64,000 bases of DNA from Gymnodinialimonas sp. 202GB13-11. GTDB taxonomy: Bacteria; Pseudomonadota; Alphaproteobacteria; Rhodobacterales; Rhodobacteraceae. Below the pieces are notes generated by a model. The model was not told where the DNA came from and did no database searches. It saw only the letters and a program-made list of their open reading frames with translations. How positions within the stretch are numbered: the stretch's first letter is position 1; the number at the start of each line of letters is the position of its first letter. Of the stretch, positions 15,911 through 24,106 are shown in pieces. Position numbers and translations under genes: made by a program. Location: the NCBI RefSeq assembly GCF_040932485.1, contig NZ_JBFRBH010000001.1, forward strand, positions 1,302,001 through 1,366,000, written 5' to 3'.

Positions 15911-16387
15911 TCAACGGCTTTCGGACGCGGCCATATAGTCTGCAGGATCAATGAAGTTGATGTCTTCCGCGCCCCAGGTCGTGTCGTCGGGGGTATCAAG
16001 CGTCAGGATCAGAGAAATGTATCGACCTGGCTGCCCGGAGCCGAGTGTCGCCACTCCAGTTTCCGTTTCGATCATGAAGGGGATGATGGCCTCGGGCCGG
16101 TCTTCGCGCCCGATGCGGTAGCGCGCCGGAAGGATCATGCCATCCCACGCGGCACCCGCCTCACCGCGCGTGCCGTCCCAGAGCTCAGACGCCGTGTCCG
16201 GGTTAACGGCGGCTTCCGCGAAGAATTCCGCGTTCGTCGCGTTGGAATGGGGTGCAATCAGCGATGCGTCCTGAGCGCGCATCCCATGAAGAATGGCGGA
16301 GGCCACGGCCTCGGCGCTCTGGGTCTGCGCGTTGGCAGTACCGGCGATGCTGAGCGCGGCCAATACCGCAAAGAACAATCGTGTCAT
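15911..16387 (-). CDS. Secreted protein of unknown function, paralog 2
   Basis: A 158-residue exported protein (signal peptide ending A-N-A-Q-T-Q) that aligns end to end with the neighbouring downstream gene: S-A-E-A-V-A-S-A-I-L, A-W-D-G-M-I-L-P-A-R-Y, G-R-Y-I-S-L-I-L-T-L-D and W-G-A-E-D-I-N-F. It is followed by its paralog after about 48 bases, so they are probably co-transcribed. No catalytic motif is recognisable. Confidence 0.75.
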   Translation of the reverse strand: MTRLFFAVLAALSIAGTANAQTQSAEAVASAILHGMRAQDASLIAPHSNATNAEFFAEAAVNPDTASELWDGTRGEAGAAWDGMILPARYRIGREDRPEAIIPFMIETETGVATLGSGQPGRYISLILTLDTPDDTTWGAEDINFIDPADYMAASESR

Positions 16388-16461
16388 GGGACAATGCCCT
16401 CCATTACCGGCCTAAAGCCTATGACGCGCAAGACAGTCTGCCAAGGTAAGGAGACCCAGCC

Positions 16462-17565
16462 ATGGCCATGATTTCTGCGTCTCGCCGCTTGCGTCGCACG
16501 CCTTTCTCAGAAGGCGTGGAGGCGGCGGGTGTGAAAGCCTACACAATCTACAACCGGATGCTTCTGCCCACGGTCTTCCGCTCGGTCGAGGAGGATTACA
16601 GCCATCTAAAGGACGCCGTGCAACTTTGGGACGTCTCGGTTGAGCGTCAGGTTGAGGTGCGCGGCCCCGATGCGGGCAAGCTGATCCAGATGCTGACGCC
16701 GCGTGACCTGCGCGGCATGCTGCCCGGCCAGTGTTATTACATGCCTGTGGTCGATGAGACGGGCGGCATGCTGAACGATCCGGTCGTGGTGAAACTGTCC
16801 GAGGATCGCTGGTGGATCTCCATTGCGGACAGCGACCTGCTGCTGTGGGTCAAGGGCGTGGCCTATGGCTACCGGCTGGACGTGCTGGTGGATGAACCGG
16901 ACGTGTCGCCGTTGGCCGTGCAGGGGCCGAAGGCGGATGACCTGATGGCGCGGGTTTTTGGCGACAGCATTCGCGATGTGAAGTTCTTCCGCTTCGGGTG
17001 GTTCGATTTCCAAGGGCGCAGCATGGCGATTGCACGCTCGGGCTATTCCAAGCAGGGCGGGTTCGAGATTTATGTCGAAGGCTCCGACATCGGGATGCCG
17101 CTTTGGAACGCGCTGATGGAGGCGGGCAAGGATCTGGATGTCCATGCGGGCTGCCCCAATGGGATCGAGCGGATCGAAGGCGGTTTGCTGAGCTATGGCA
17201 ATGACATGACCGACGATAACACGCCCCATGAATGCGGGCTTGGCCGGTTTTGTAACACCGCAACGGCGATTGGGTGCATTGGGCGCGATGCGCTGCTAAG
17301 GGTGTCGATGGAGGGGCCGGTGCAACAGATCCGGCCGATTGCGATTGATGCTAAAGCCTTGCCGGGCTGCGACCGGGCCTGGCCGTTGATGGCGGGCTCT
17401 CGCCGGGTGGGGCAAGTGACCTCAGCCGCGATCAGCCCGGATTTCGGCGAAGGGGTCGCGGTTGGCATGGTGCGCATGACCCATTGGGATGCGGGGACGC
17501 CATTGCACCTTGAGACGCCCGAAGGCAGTTTCGACGCAGAAGTGCGGGAAGATTTTTGGATTTGA
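16462..17565 (+). CDS. dmdA: Dimethylsulfoniopropionate demethylase
   Basis: A 367-residue GcvT-fold enzyme that transfers a methyl group from DMSP to tetrahydrofolate, giving 3-methylmercaptopropionate. The sequence matches the roseobacter DmdA pattern closely: S-R-R-L-R-x-T-P-F near the start, L-L-P-T-V-F-x-S-V-E-E-D, L-T-P-R-D-L-R-G-M, Q-C-Y-Y-x-P, D-V-S-P-L-A-V-Q-G-P-K-A-D-D-L-M and L-L-S-Y-G-N-D-M-T-D-D-N-T-P. This separates it from glycine-cleavage GcvT. Length is normal. It is followed after 45 bases by acuI, a pairing known in roseobacters. Confidence 0.93.
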   Translation: MAMISASRRLRRTPFSEGVEAAGVKAYTIYNRMLLPTVFRSVEEDYSHLKDAVQLWDVSVERQVEVRGPDAGKLIQMLTPRDLRGMLPGQCYYMPVVDETGGMLNDPVVVKLSEDRWWISIADSDLLLWVKGVAYGYRLDVLVDEPDVSPLAVQGPKADDLMARVFGDSIRDVKFFRFGWFDFQGRSMAIARSGYSKQGGFEIYVEGSDIGMPLWNALMEAGKDLDVHAGCPNGIERIEGGLLSYGNDMTDDNTPHECGLGRFCNTATAIGCIGRDALLRVSMEGPVQQIRPIAIDAKALPGCDRAWPLMAGSRRVGQVTSAAISPDFGEGVAVGMVRMTHWDAGTPLHLETPEGSFDAEVREDFWI

Positions 17566-17610
17566 TTGTAAGGCCTTGTGCTGCAATCTTGAAGTAATGG
17601 GAGAGATGAG

Positions 17611-18603
17611 ATGAGCTTCAATGCCCTAGTGGTCGAAAAGAATGACGAGGGGAAGACCAGCGCCTCGGTCACGCAGATCACGGAAGATCAGCTGCCCGAA
17701 GGTGACGTGACGGTTGCGGTCGAATATTCGACGGTCAACTACAAGGATGGTCTGTGCATCGGGCCGGGTGGCGGCTTGGTTCGGAATTACCCGCATGTGC
17801 CGGGAATCGACTTTAGCGGCACGGTGGAAGCCTCTGATAATCCGAAGTATTCTGCCGGTGACAAGGTTGTGCTGACCGGCTGGCGCGTGGGTGAGGCGCA
17901 CTGGGGCGGCTATTCGCAGAAGGCGCGTGTGAAGGGTGACTGGCTGGTGCCGCTGCCCGACGGCTTGAGCGCGGAGCAGGCGATGGCCGTGGGCACGGCT
18001 GGGTTTACCTCCATGCTTGCGGTGATGGCGCTTGAAGATCATGGGCTAACTCCCGGAAACGGTGAAGTTTTGGTGACGGGAGCTGCCGGCGGTGTGGGGT
18101 CCGTGGCGACCGCTATTCTGGCCAATCTGGGCTATGAGGTTGCGGCAGTTACCGGGCGGCCCGAACAGGCGGACTACCTGAAAAGCCTTGGCGCCAGCCG
18201 GATCGTGCCACGTGAAGAGCTGAACGAAACCACCAAGCGCCCGCTTGAGGCCGAGACATGGGCCGGCTGTGTGGATGCCGTGGGTGGCGATATGCTGGCG
18301 CGCGTGCTGGGGCAGATGAAATATGGTGCCTCCGTTTCTGCTGTGGGGCTTGCCGGTGGTGCGGGCCTGCCTGCGACGGTCATTCCGTTCCTGCTGCGCG
18401 GTGTGAACCTGCTGGGGATCGACAGTGTCATGCAGCCCTACGACAACCGCGTGCGCGCGTGGCAGCGGATTGCCAAGGAACTGCCGATGGACAAGCTGGA
18501 GGCGATGGTGCAGCCCGCGACTTTGGCCGATCTGCCGGAGCTTGGGCGCGCGATCCTGAAAGGCGGCGTGCGGGGCCGGGTTGTGGTCGACGTGAACGCC
18601 TGA
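17611..18603 (+). CDS. acuI: Acryloyl-CoA reductase (NADPH), AcuI
   Basis: A 330-residue medium-chain dehydrogenase/reductase of the YhdH/AcuI family. It has P-H-V-P-G-I-D-F-S-G-T-V near the catalytic cleft, the nucleotide-binding G-A-A-G-G-V-G-S-V-A and D-A-V-G-G-D-M-L-A. AcuI reduces acryloyl-CoA from DMSP or 3-hydroxypropionate metabolism to propionyl-CoA. Family membership alone would allow a general quinone-oxidoreductase label; adjacency to dmdA supports the acryloyl-CoA role. The start is preceded by GGGAGAG. Confidence 0.9.
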   Translation: MSFNALVVEKNDEGKTSASVTQITEDQLPEGDVTVAVEYSTVNYKDGLCIGPGGGLVRNYPHVPGIDFSGTVEASDNPKYSAGDKVVLTGWRVGEAHWGGYSQKARVKGDWLVPLPDGLSAEQAMAVGTAGFTSMLAVMALEDHGLTPGNGEVLVTGAAGGVGSVATAILANLGYEVAAVTGRPEQADYLKSLGASRIVPREELNETTKRPLEAETWAGCVDAVGGDMLARVLGQMKYGASVSAVGLAGGAGLPATVIPFLLRGVNLLGIDSVMQPYDNRVRAWQRIAKELPMDKLEAMVQPATLADLPELGRAILKGGVRGRVVVDVNA

Positions 18604-18610
18604 GGCTGGC

Positions 18611-19069
18611 TTAGAGGGGCAGGGCCTGCCCCTCTTTCAACTCCTCCATCACGAAGCTAGCGGAGACATCGCCCATCTCGACCATTTCGATTAGGCGCTG
18701 ATAGAGACGGTCGTAATCGGCCATGTCCGACACACGCGCGCGGATCAGATAATCGAGGTCGCCGGTCATCCGGTAGACGCCGAGGATCTCGGGGATTGCG
18801 CGTACGGCCCGGCGGAATTGGTCGAGCCAGTCGGCAGAATGGTGCGCCGCGCGGACCTGGATGAACACCATCAGGCCAAGGCCGACGGCGGCGGGGTTGA
18901 CCAAAGCGACACGGTCTTTGAGGATGCCTCGTTCCTCCAACGCCTTGATCCGACGCCAGACGGCATTGCGGGACAGGCCGATATGTTGGCCCAGATCGTC
19001 CAGCGGCTCATCACATCTAAGTTGCAAACGGGCGAGGATTCGGCGGTCGGTTTCATCAAGTGTTGTCAT
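18611..19069 (-). CDS. Lrp/AsnC family transcriptional regulator
   Basis: A 152-residue feast/famine regulator. The N-terminal helix-turn-helix (D-E-T-D-R-R-I-L-A-R-L, then G-L-S-R-N-A-V-W-R-R-I-K-A-L-E) is followed by the RAM domain (V-R-A-A-H-H-S-A-D-W, V-Y-R-M-T-G-D-L-D-Y-L). I chose the ATG at 19069; upstream in-frame codons are not conserved-looking. It is convergent with acuI (stops 8 bases apart) and divergent from the small gene at 19188. Target genes unknown. Confidence 0.9.
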   Translation of the reverse strand: MTTLDETDRRILARLQLRCDEPLDDLGQHIGLSRNAVWRRIKALEERGILKDRVALVNPAAVGLGLMVFIQVRAAHHSADWLDQFRRAVRAIPEILGVYRMTGDLDYLIRARVSDMADYDRLYQRLIEMVEMGDVSASFVMEELKEGQALPL

Positions 19070-19187
19070 AATGCGAGAGATAGTGGGAAACCCTCCACAA
19101 GTCACGGCGGATTTGTGCGAGGTTTGGGAGCATTTCACACGGTGAGCAGGGCAAATTGTTCGAAACAGCGAACAGGAGTGCCCCGCC

Positions 19188-19394
19188 ATGATCAACCGCG
19201 TCTTTCTTGACCATCCGCAAAGCGTGGATGAGACCTATCTGGAGCATGCCGCATTTGCCGGGAAGTTCAGCGGCAGGCTGTTTCTGGCGGCGTTCGCGGC
19301 GGCCGTTCATGCGGTGATCCCGTGTCTGTTTGAAAAGACGGCCAGCCGGATGATCGCGGATATGTACGCCAAGACGCACAATCGAGGGCAGTGA
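19188..19394 (+). CDS. Small DUF6356-like protein
   Basis: A 68-residue protein with one hydrophobic stretch (G-R-L-F-L-A-A-F-A-A-A-V-H-A-V-I-P-C-L-F) and the N-terminal pattern L-D-H-P-Q-S-V-D-E-T-Y-L-E-H, which I associate with DUF6356 proteins of alphaproteobacteria. Its stop is followed immediately by the ATG of the YafJ-like gene, so the two are probably co-translated. Function unknown. Confidence 0.75.
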   Translation: MINRVFLDHPQSVDETYLEHAAFAGKFSGRLFLAAFAAAVHAVIPCLFEKTASRMIADMYAKTHNRGQ

Positions 19395-20177
19395 ATGTGT
19401 CGGTGGGCGGCTTATTTAGGGCAACCGATTTTCATTGAGGACCTCGTCAGTGCGCCGGGTCATTCTCTGATCGAGCAATCGCGGCGCGCGACGGAGTGTA
19501 AGACGGCCACCAATGCCGATGGATTCGGGCTGGCCTGGTACGGGGACCGGCCAGAGGCAGGGCTTTATCGTGATGTCTACCCGGCCTGGTCTGATCCGAA
19601 CCTGGCTGCCCTGTGCCGGACTGTGAAATCGCCCGCCTTTCTCGCCCATGTCCGCGCGTCCACAGGGGCCGCGACCAGCCGCAACAATTGCCACCCCTTT
19701 GCCCATGGGCGGTGGAGCTTCATGCATAACGGCCAGATCGGGGGCTTTGACGGGTTCCGGCGGCGGGCGGATATGGGGGTGAGTGAGGCGCTCTACCCGC
19801 ATCGCAAAGGTGCGACCGACAGCGAGTTACTTTTTCTTTACGCTTTGGAGGCAGGCTTGGACGCAGATCCTGTCGGGGCCATGACACAAGCGCATCTCAT
19901 GCTGCGCGATATGTCCATCACTCACGGAACGGCCCCTCATTTGCGATCCTCCGCGGCGTGGAGCGACGGACAAAGGCTATTTGCCCTTCGCCTTTCGTCT
20001 GACCACATCGCGCCATCGGTCTACTACCGCTGGAGCGCCAGCCGGGCCGGTTGGGCCGTGGTGAGCGAGCCGCTGGAGGTTGGGCAGGGCGGGTGGACGG
20101 AATTGCCACCCGGCCATGTGGCCGTGTTCGAGGGCGACCGGGTCGGGGTGCAGATGATGGAGCGCCAGGCCGCCTAG
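19395..20177 (+). CDS. Class II glutamine amidotransferase, YafJ-like
   Basis: A 260-residue protein starting M-C-R-W, which exposes Cys as the N-terminal nucleophile after Met removal, as in class II glutaminases. Further family features are T-N-A-D-G-F-G-L-A-W-Y, the glutamine-binding A-H-V-R-A-S-T-G and F-M-H-N-G-Q-I-G-G-F. It lacks a synthetase domain, as in YafJ/EgtC-type proteins. It could be a gamma-glutamyl amide hydrolase or an ergothioneine-pathway EgtC-like enzyme, but no egt genes adjoin it. Stop shares CTAG with the convergent membrane-protein gene. Confidence 0.88.
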   Translation: MCRWAAYLGQPIFIEDLVSAPGHSLIEQSRRATECKTATNADGFGLAWYGDRPEAGLYRDVYPAWSDPNLAALCRTVKSPAFLAHVRASTGAATSRNNCHPFAHGRWSFMHNGQIGGFDGFRRRADMGVSEALYPHRKGATDSELLFLYALEAGLDADPVGAMTQAHLMLRDMSITHGTAPHLRSSAAWSDGQRLFALRLSSDHIAPSVYYRWSASRAGWAVVSEPLEVGQGGWTELPPGHVAVFEGDRVGVQMMERQAA

Positions 20178-20806
20178 TGCCCCACATACAGATCGCCGCG
20201 GTGATTGATCGCGACGATGCCGTTGACCATGGCCGCGCCGAGCAGCGACCAGCCGACAAGGATCGGATCAAGCAGCGCGAAGGCGGCGGCGAAGATCAGG
20301 GCGTCAACGCCGAATTGGACGTAGCCCGCGCGGAGGCCGAATTTCTCTTGCACGTAATAGGCGAGAATTCCGATCCCGCCGAGCGACGCACCGTGGCGGA
20401 AGATGGCGAGAACGCCCAGGCCAAGCGTGGCCCCGGCGAGAAACGCCGCGACACCCGGATGGATGTAGTCGAGGCGCAGGACGTGGGGGGCAAGCTCGGC
20501 CATGACAGACAGCAGCGTGACGCCAATCACCGTTTTAAGCACAAATCGCCAGCCGAGGCGGAGCAAGGCCAGCGCGTAGAATGGGATGTTGACCAAGAAA
20601 AAGACCCAGCCGAATGACCAGCCGCTGACGTAGCTGAGCAGGACAGCAAGGCCCGCGGCCTGACCGGTGATCAGGCCCGCATGGGTCAGCAGGTGGATGC
20701 CAAGGGCACATAGCGTTGTCCCAAGGATAAGGGCCTGCAAATCCTCAAACAATGTGTGCCGATGGCCTTCGGATTTCGCGTCAATTTGGGTCATGCTTAC
20801 TGACAT
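20174..20806 (-). CDS. YitT family membrane protein
   Basis: A protein of about 210 residues with five or six transmembrane helices and the family pattern of a G-rich first loop (H-A-G-L-I-T-G-Q-A-A-G-L-A) and F-R-H-G-A-S-L-G-G-I-G-I-L-A-Y-Y. It is the short bacterial form without the C-terminal soluble domain. Transport activity for the family is not established. I chose the ATG at 20806; 20851 and 20794 are alternatives without better ribosome binding sites. Confidence 0.85.
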   Translation of the reverse strand: MSVSMTQIDAKSEGHRHTLFEDLQALILGTTLCALGIHLLTHAGLITGQAAGLAVLLSYVSGWSFGWVFFLVNIPFYALALLRLGWRFVLKTVIGVTLLSVMAELAPHVLRLDYIHPGVAAFLAGATLGLGVLAIFRHGASLGGIGILAYYVQEKFGLRAGYVQFGVDALIFAAAFALLDPILVGWSLLGAAMVNGIVAINHRGDLYVGH

Positions 20807-20877
20807 AAAAGTCAGCGCCGAGATGTCAAAGGTCTGATCGGCGTTGGGCAACGGCTATGCGCGTGGATCATGAAGCG

Positions 20878-20900
20878 CTGGAAAAACGGGCCGTTTCCAG
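20878..20900. repeat. Hairpin upstream of the YitT-like gene
   Basis: CTGGAAA and TTTCCAG arms enclose an inner CGG/CCG pair, giving a bulged hairpin in the short gap between the YitT-like and SDR genes. It might end the YitT-like upstream region or be part of its leader; no clear T-run is seen. Confidence 0.35.
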
Positions 20901-20933
20901 ACCGATCGACCTCAGATCGTGCGGTAAATGCCT

Positions 20934-21689
20934 TTAGATCGACCCGGCCTCGACCATGTAGTTGTTGGCCGAGCACATGGCAGCGTCGTCGGAGGCGAGG
21001 AATAACGCCATGCGCACGACATAGACCGGGTCAATCGGGTCGGGCAGGCATTGGCGATTGGTTTGCGCCGTCAGCGCCTCATCCGTCACCCACAGCTCTT
21101 TCTGGCGGTCGGTCATGATCCAGCCGGGCACCACGGTGTTCACGCGAATGCGGTGGCGGCCCAGATCGCGGGCCATGGTGCGGGTCAGCCCGTGCACGGC
21201 GGATTTCGCGGTGGCATAAGCTGGAAAGCCACCGCCGGCCTCCCACCACGAGTTTGAGCCCATGTTGATGATGGAGCCTTTGCCTGCCTCGATCATCGAA
21301 GGGGCGACAGCTTGAATGGCAAAGAACATGTGGCGGAGGTTGGTGTTCAGTCGGTCGTCCCAATATTCCGGCGTGACATCCTTCCAATCGTGCCGGTCAT
21401 CGCGGGCGGCATTGTTGACGAGAACCTGCGCGGGCCCAATAGCACCTGCCAGGGCGGCAAAGGCTGTGCGCAGGGCGTCGATGTCGCGGAGGTCGCAGGG
21501 TGCGAACGTGGCGCCGGTTTCGGATGCAAGCGCCTCGCCGCGGTCCAGATCAAAATCGACAAACCCAACCCTTGCGCCTTGTTCGGCAAAAGCGCGCACC
21601 AACCCTTCACCGATCCCGGATGCGCCGCCGGTGATGAAGACGGTGGTGCCCTTAAGGCTGGGATAAGTTGCGAATTGAGGATGGGTCAT
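20934..21689 (-). CDS. Short-chain dehydrogenase/reductase
   Basis: A 251-residue classical SDR. The N-terminal dinucleotide motif T-G-G-A-S-G-I-G precedes N-N-A-A and the catalytic Y-A-T-A-K; the Ser lies in I-N-M-G-S-N-S-W-W-E. An Asp (F-V-D-F-D-L) after the second strand favours NAD(H) over NADP(H). The closest general types are sugar or polyol dehydrogenases (galactose/arabinose 1-dehydrogenase-like), but no sugar operon adjoins, so the substrate is open. Confidence 0.9.
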   Translation of the reverse strand: MTHPQFATYPSLKGTTVFITGGASGIGEGLVRAFAEQGARVGFVDFDLDRGEALASETGATFAPCDLRDIDALRTAFAALAGAIGPAQVLVNNAARDDRHDWKDVTPEYWDDRLNTNLRHMFFAIQAVAPSMIEAGKGSIINMGSNSWWEAGGGFPAYATAKSAVHGLTRTMARDLGRHRIRVNTVVPGWIMTDRQKELWVTDEALTAQTNRQCLPDPIDPVYVVRMALFLASDDAAMCSANNYMVEAGSI

Positions 21690-21748
21690 GGTGTGGGCTC
21701 CTGCACGGTCAGATGCGCAGGATTGGCCGAAGCGGCGCAGACGTCAAT

Positions 21749-22153
21749 TCATGGAAGGGGCCAGATCAGGTCACCGGCCTCATCATGGACCGGGCTTTGG
21801 GGTTCGGCGGGCAGTAGGCGAACCACTGTATGGGAAGGGCGGCACAGGGCCACGCCTTTGGTCGTGCAGACGAAAGGCCGGTTCACGAGGATCGGGTGAT
21901 CGAGCATCGCCGCGATCAGCGTCTCGTCATCTATCAAGGGATCCGTCAGCCCAAGCTCTACCGCTGGGGATTTCGAGGTGCGAAGTGCATCGCGAGGCGT
22001 AAGGCCGGCCGTGGCAAAAAGCGACAGGAGGTGGGGACGCGTCCAGCCTTTGTCGAGATAGGGGATGACATGAGGTTCGATGCCGGTTGCGCGGATGATC
22101 GCCAGCACATTGCGCGATGTGCCGCAGTCTGGGTTGTGATGGATAACGATCAT
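21749..22153 (-). CDS. arsC: Arsenate reductase (glutaredoxin type)
   Basis: A 134-residue thioredoxin-fold ArsC. The catalytic motif H-N-P-D-C-G-T-S-R-N lies at the N-terminus; downstream Arg residues that stabilise the thiolate are in R-T-S-K-S-P-A-V-E-L-G-L and N-R-P-F-V. It reduces arsenate to arsenite with glutathione and glutaredoxin. I chose the ATG at 22153 (M-I-V-I-H-H-N-P-D-C); an upstream ATG at 22180 adds nine residues. No arsR or arsenite pump adjoins, so a general ArsC-family thiol role cannot be excluded. Confidence 0.87.
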   Translation of the reverse strand: MIVIHHNPDCGTSRNVLAIIRATGIEPHVIPYLDKGWTRPHLLSLFATAGLTPRDALRTSKSPAVELGLTDPLIDDETLIAAMLDHPILVNRPFVCTTKGVALCRPSHTVVRLLPAEPQSPVHDEAGDLIWPLP

Positions 22154-22220
22154 CGGCGGGGCCTTTTCGCGGAATGCCATTCTGTTAGCGCCGGTCTGTG
22201 ACGGGCGTATGACAGGCGGT

Positions 22221-22493
22221 TCAGGTGGTGTGCATCCAGTCCCATAGTCGGCGCAGAAGGAGGACAGCGATCATGGGCAGCATGCAGGCGAGGGCGATGC
22301 TCAGGAAGATCGGGTTCGTTTCATCGATGTCGGAGCAGGCGCTGTAGCTGGCCTCGCTCCAGTTGGATCGCGGGCCGCAATCGAGCCACACGAACTGGAT
22401 TGCGCCGAGGAGGAACAGGCCGAATGAAAGGAGGCCCAAGGCGGCGACGAGTGATAGACAGAGCCAGAAGAGCAGCTTCATAATACGGGTCAT
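22221..22493 (-). CDS. Small two-helix membrane protein
   Basis: A 90-residue protein with two long hydrophobic segments (L-L-F-W-L-C-L-S-L-V-A-A-L-G-L-L-S-F-G-L and L-S-I-A-L-A-C-M-L-P-M-I-A-V-L-L-L) and a short loop containing two Cys (D-C-G-P and S-A-C-S-D) that could form a disulfide outside the cytoplasm. I chose the ATG at 22493 (M-T-R-I-M-K-L-L), since the upstream frame is shadow-like. Function unknown. Confidence 0.6.
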   Translation of the reverse strand: MTRIMKLLFWLCLSLVAALGLLSFGLFLLGAIQFVWLDCGPRSNWSEASYSACSDIDETNPIFLSIALACMLPMIAVLLLRRLWDWMHTT

Positions 22494-22599
22494 GGAAGCC
22501 TTGTGCCATGGGGCAAAACGCGGCGCACCGGCGGATAACCTGTGCCAAAGGGCGCGAGGTTCCGTCAGCGGCATGGAGACCTCGCGAGCCTCAGCGACG

Positions 22600-23157
22600 T
22601 CAGAACAACAGGCTGAGGTCGAACCGGCTGATGTCCGTGATGCTGTCGACAACGGCAAACATCTGATTGGCATGCTGAGCGTTGGCGGTGTTTTCCTGGC
22701 GTGTTTCGAGGGTGCCGTTCAGGTCACGTTGGATCGCCTCGACAAGAAAGCTTGTGGTGGCGAGGACAATCTCGTCATAGGTCTGGTACCCGGGCTCGCC
22801 GCTTCTGAAACTCTGGCTGCCATCGCCCGCTGTGAAGATCAGGCCCGGGGGCACGCTCAGCACAAACTGCGTGCCGTCGGGCCGTGTCACAACGGTTTGA
22901 GACACGTATTGTGGGCCTTCATATTGCGTGCCGCCGCCGAATCCCGGAACGGTTTGCGTGGTATCGCGGAGATAGTAGGTGATGTCAGCCTCGTAGACCT
23001 GGCTTGGATCGTCGGGGTCGGCGACCTCCACCGTGTAGCTGACCACCTCTTCGGTTGGGCCGCTGAAGGTGTTACATCCCGAAAGCGTGAATGCGGCCAG
23101 AACCAGGATCACGGGCAGCAGGAGCAGGCGGCGGGCAAAAGGGCGGGTGGGCATCAT
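22600..23157 (-). CDS. Lipoprotein of unknown function
   Basis: A 185-residue protein with a basic N-terminus, hydrophobic core and lipobox L-S-G-C (Cys about residue 28), so it should be lipid-anchored. The mature part has a beta-rich first half (V-S-Y-T-V-E-V-A-D-P-D-D-P and Y-V-S-Q-T-V-V-T-R-P-D-G-T) and a helical end. It lies 22 bases downstream of the outer-membrane barrel gene in the same orientation, so the two may act together at the outer membrane. Confidence 0.75.
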   Translation of the reverse strand: MMPTRPFARRLLLLPVILVLAAFTLSGCNTFSGPTEEVVSYTVEVADPDDPSQVYEADITYYLRDTTQTVPGFGGGTQYEGPQYVSQTVVTRPDGTQFVLSVPPGLIFTAGDGSQSFRSGEPGYQTYDEIVLATTSFLVEAIQRDLNGTLETRQENTANAQHANQMFAVVDSITDISRFDLSLLF

Positions 23158-23179
23158 GGCTGTTCTCCTTTGCGCGACG

Positions 23180-23983
23180 CTAGAAGCGGTGCGTGAGCCC
23201 GAGGCTCAGACGGTTGTTGGTTTCTTCCGCGCCGAGGGCCATGCCGTAGCTGGCCCGAAGGTCGAGCTGATCCGAGAAGGCCCAGGACGCCCCAAGGGAG
23301 GCGCGGGTGAGTTCGGTGTCACCGGTGATGGTCATGATCTGGTTGGACGTGGCGTATTCGACGCCGCCAAACAGGCTCAGGTCAGGCGTCGCCGCATAAG
23401 CGAGGGCGGCAGACGCGCCATAGGTGCGGTTGAAGACATCGTCGAGGAACAGGGAAGAGGGTGTGGTGACGGTGCCTTCTGTGACCGCGACGCTGATATT
23501 GGCCACGCCGACAAGACGATCGCTGAGGGGCACGAGCTGCTGGTAAGCCAGCGACAGGCCGCGCACATCACCGGCGCTTTGGGTCGGGACATTGAAGACG
23601 ACGTTGACCTCGTCGATCTGGCCAAAAAGCGTCATGGCGCGGATGGTTGCGCCGCGCAGGCCGGTATAGGCGACGCCGAGACCGAAACTTCCGGCATCGG
23701 TATCTTGCGTCGCGGTGCTGCCGCCCGCAGTCACTTCGAAGGCCGTGCTGGTGAGCCCGAACTGGGTGATGACCTGCCAATCGCGGCTGAATTGGTACGC
23801 GTGGCTGATTACAAGTCCGTTGGCATCGCGCGAGAATGCGCCGTCCGAGCGGGTCAGAAGGAAGGCATCGACCGAAAGCGCGTGTTCCCCCGGCGCAAGG
23901 CCCTGGCCTGAGGCGGGTGCTACAAGAGAAAGCAGGGCCAGCGCGCCAAGGCTGGCCCGCAAAGCTTGCGACATGATCGACAT
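23180..23983 (-). CDS. Outer-membrane beta-barrel-like protein
   Basis: A 267-residue exported protein with a signal peptide (ending A-P-A-S-G-Q-G) and a mature chain of alternating polar/hydrophobic strands that ends in an aromatic residue (L-S-L-G-L-T-H-R-F), the usual outer-membrane insertion signal. I chose the ATG at 23983 (M-S-I-M-S-Q-A-L); the extra 40 residues of the open frame are not signal-like. It is followed by a lipoprotein gene. No specific porin or transporter family is recognised. Confidence 0.75.
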   Translation of the reverse strand: MSIMSQALRASLGALALLSLVAPASGQGLAPGEHALSVDAFLLTRSDGAFSRDANGLVISHAYQFSRDWQVITQFGLTSTAFEVTAGGSTATQDTDAGSFGLGVAYTGLRGATIRAMTLFGQIDEVNVVFNVPTQSAGDVRGLSLAYQQLVPLSDRLVGVANISVAVTEGTVTTPSSLFLDDVFNRTYGASAALAYAATPDLSLFGGVEYATSNQIMTITGDTELTRASLGASWAFSDQLDLRASYGMALGAEETNNRLSLGLTHRF

Positions 23984-24106
23984 GAAATTTTTCGTCCCCG
24001 AACAAGTGTTTGGACGACAGTGGCGCGAGTGGCTGGCCGGTGTCAAAGGCCACTCCGCAGAGAACACGCCGAGGCGTCCTCTCTGCAACACTTGTGCGCG
24101 CATGCC

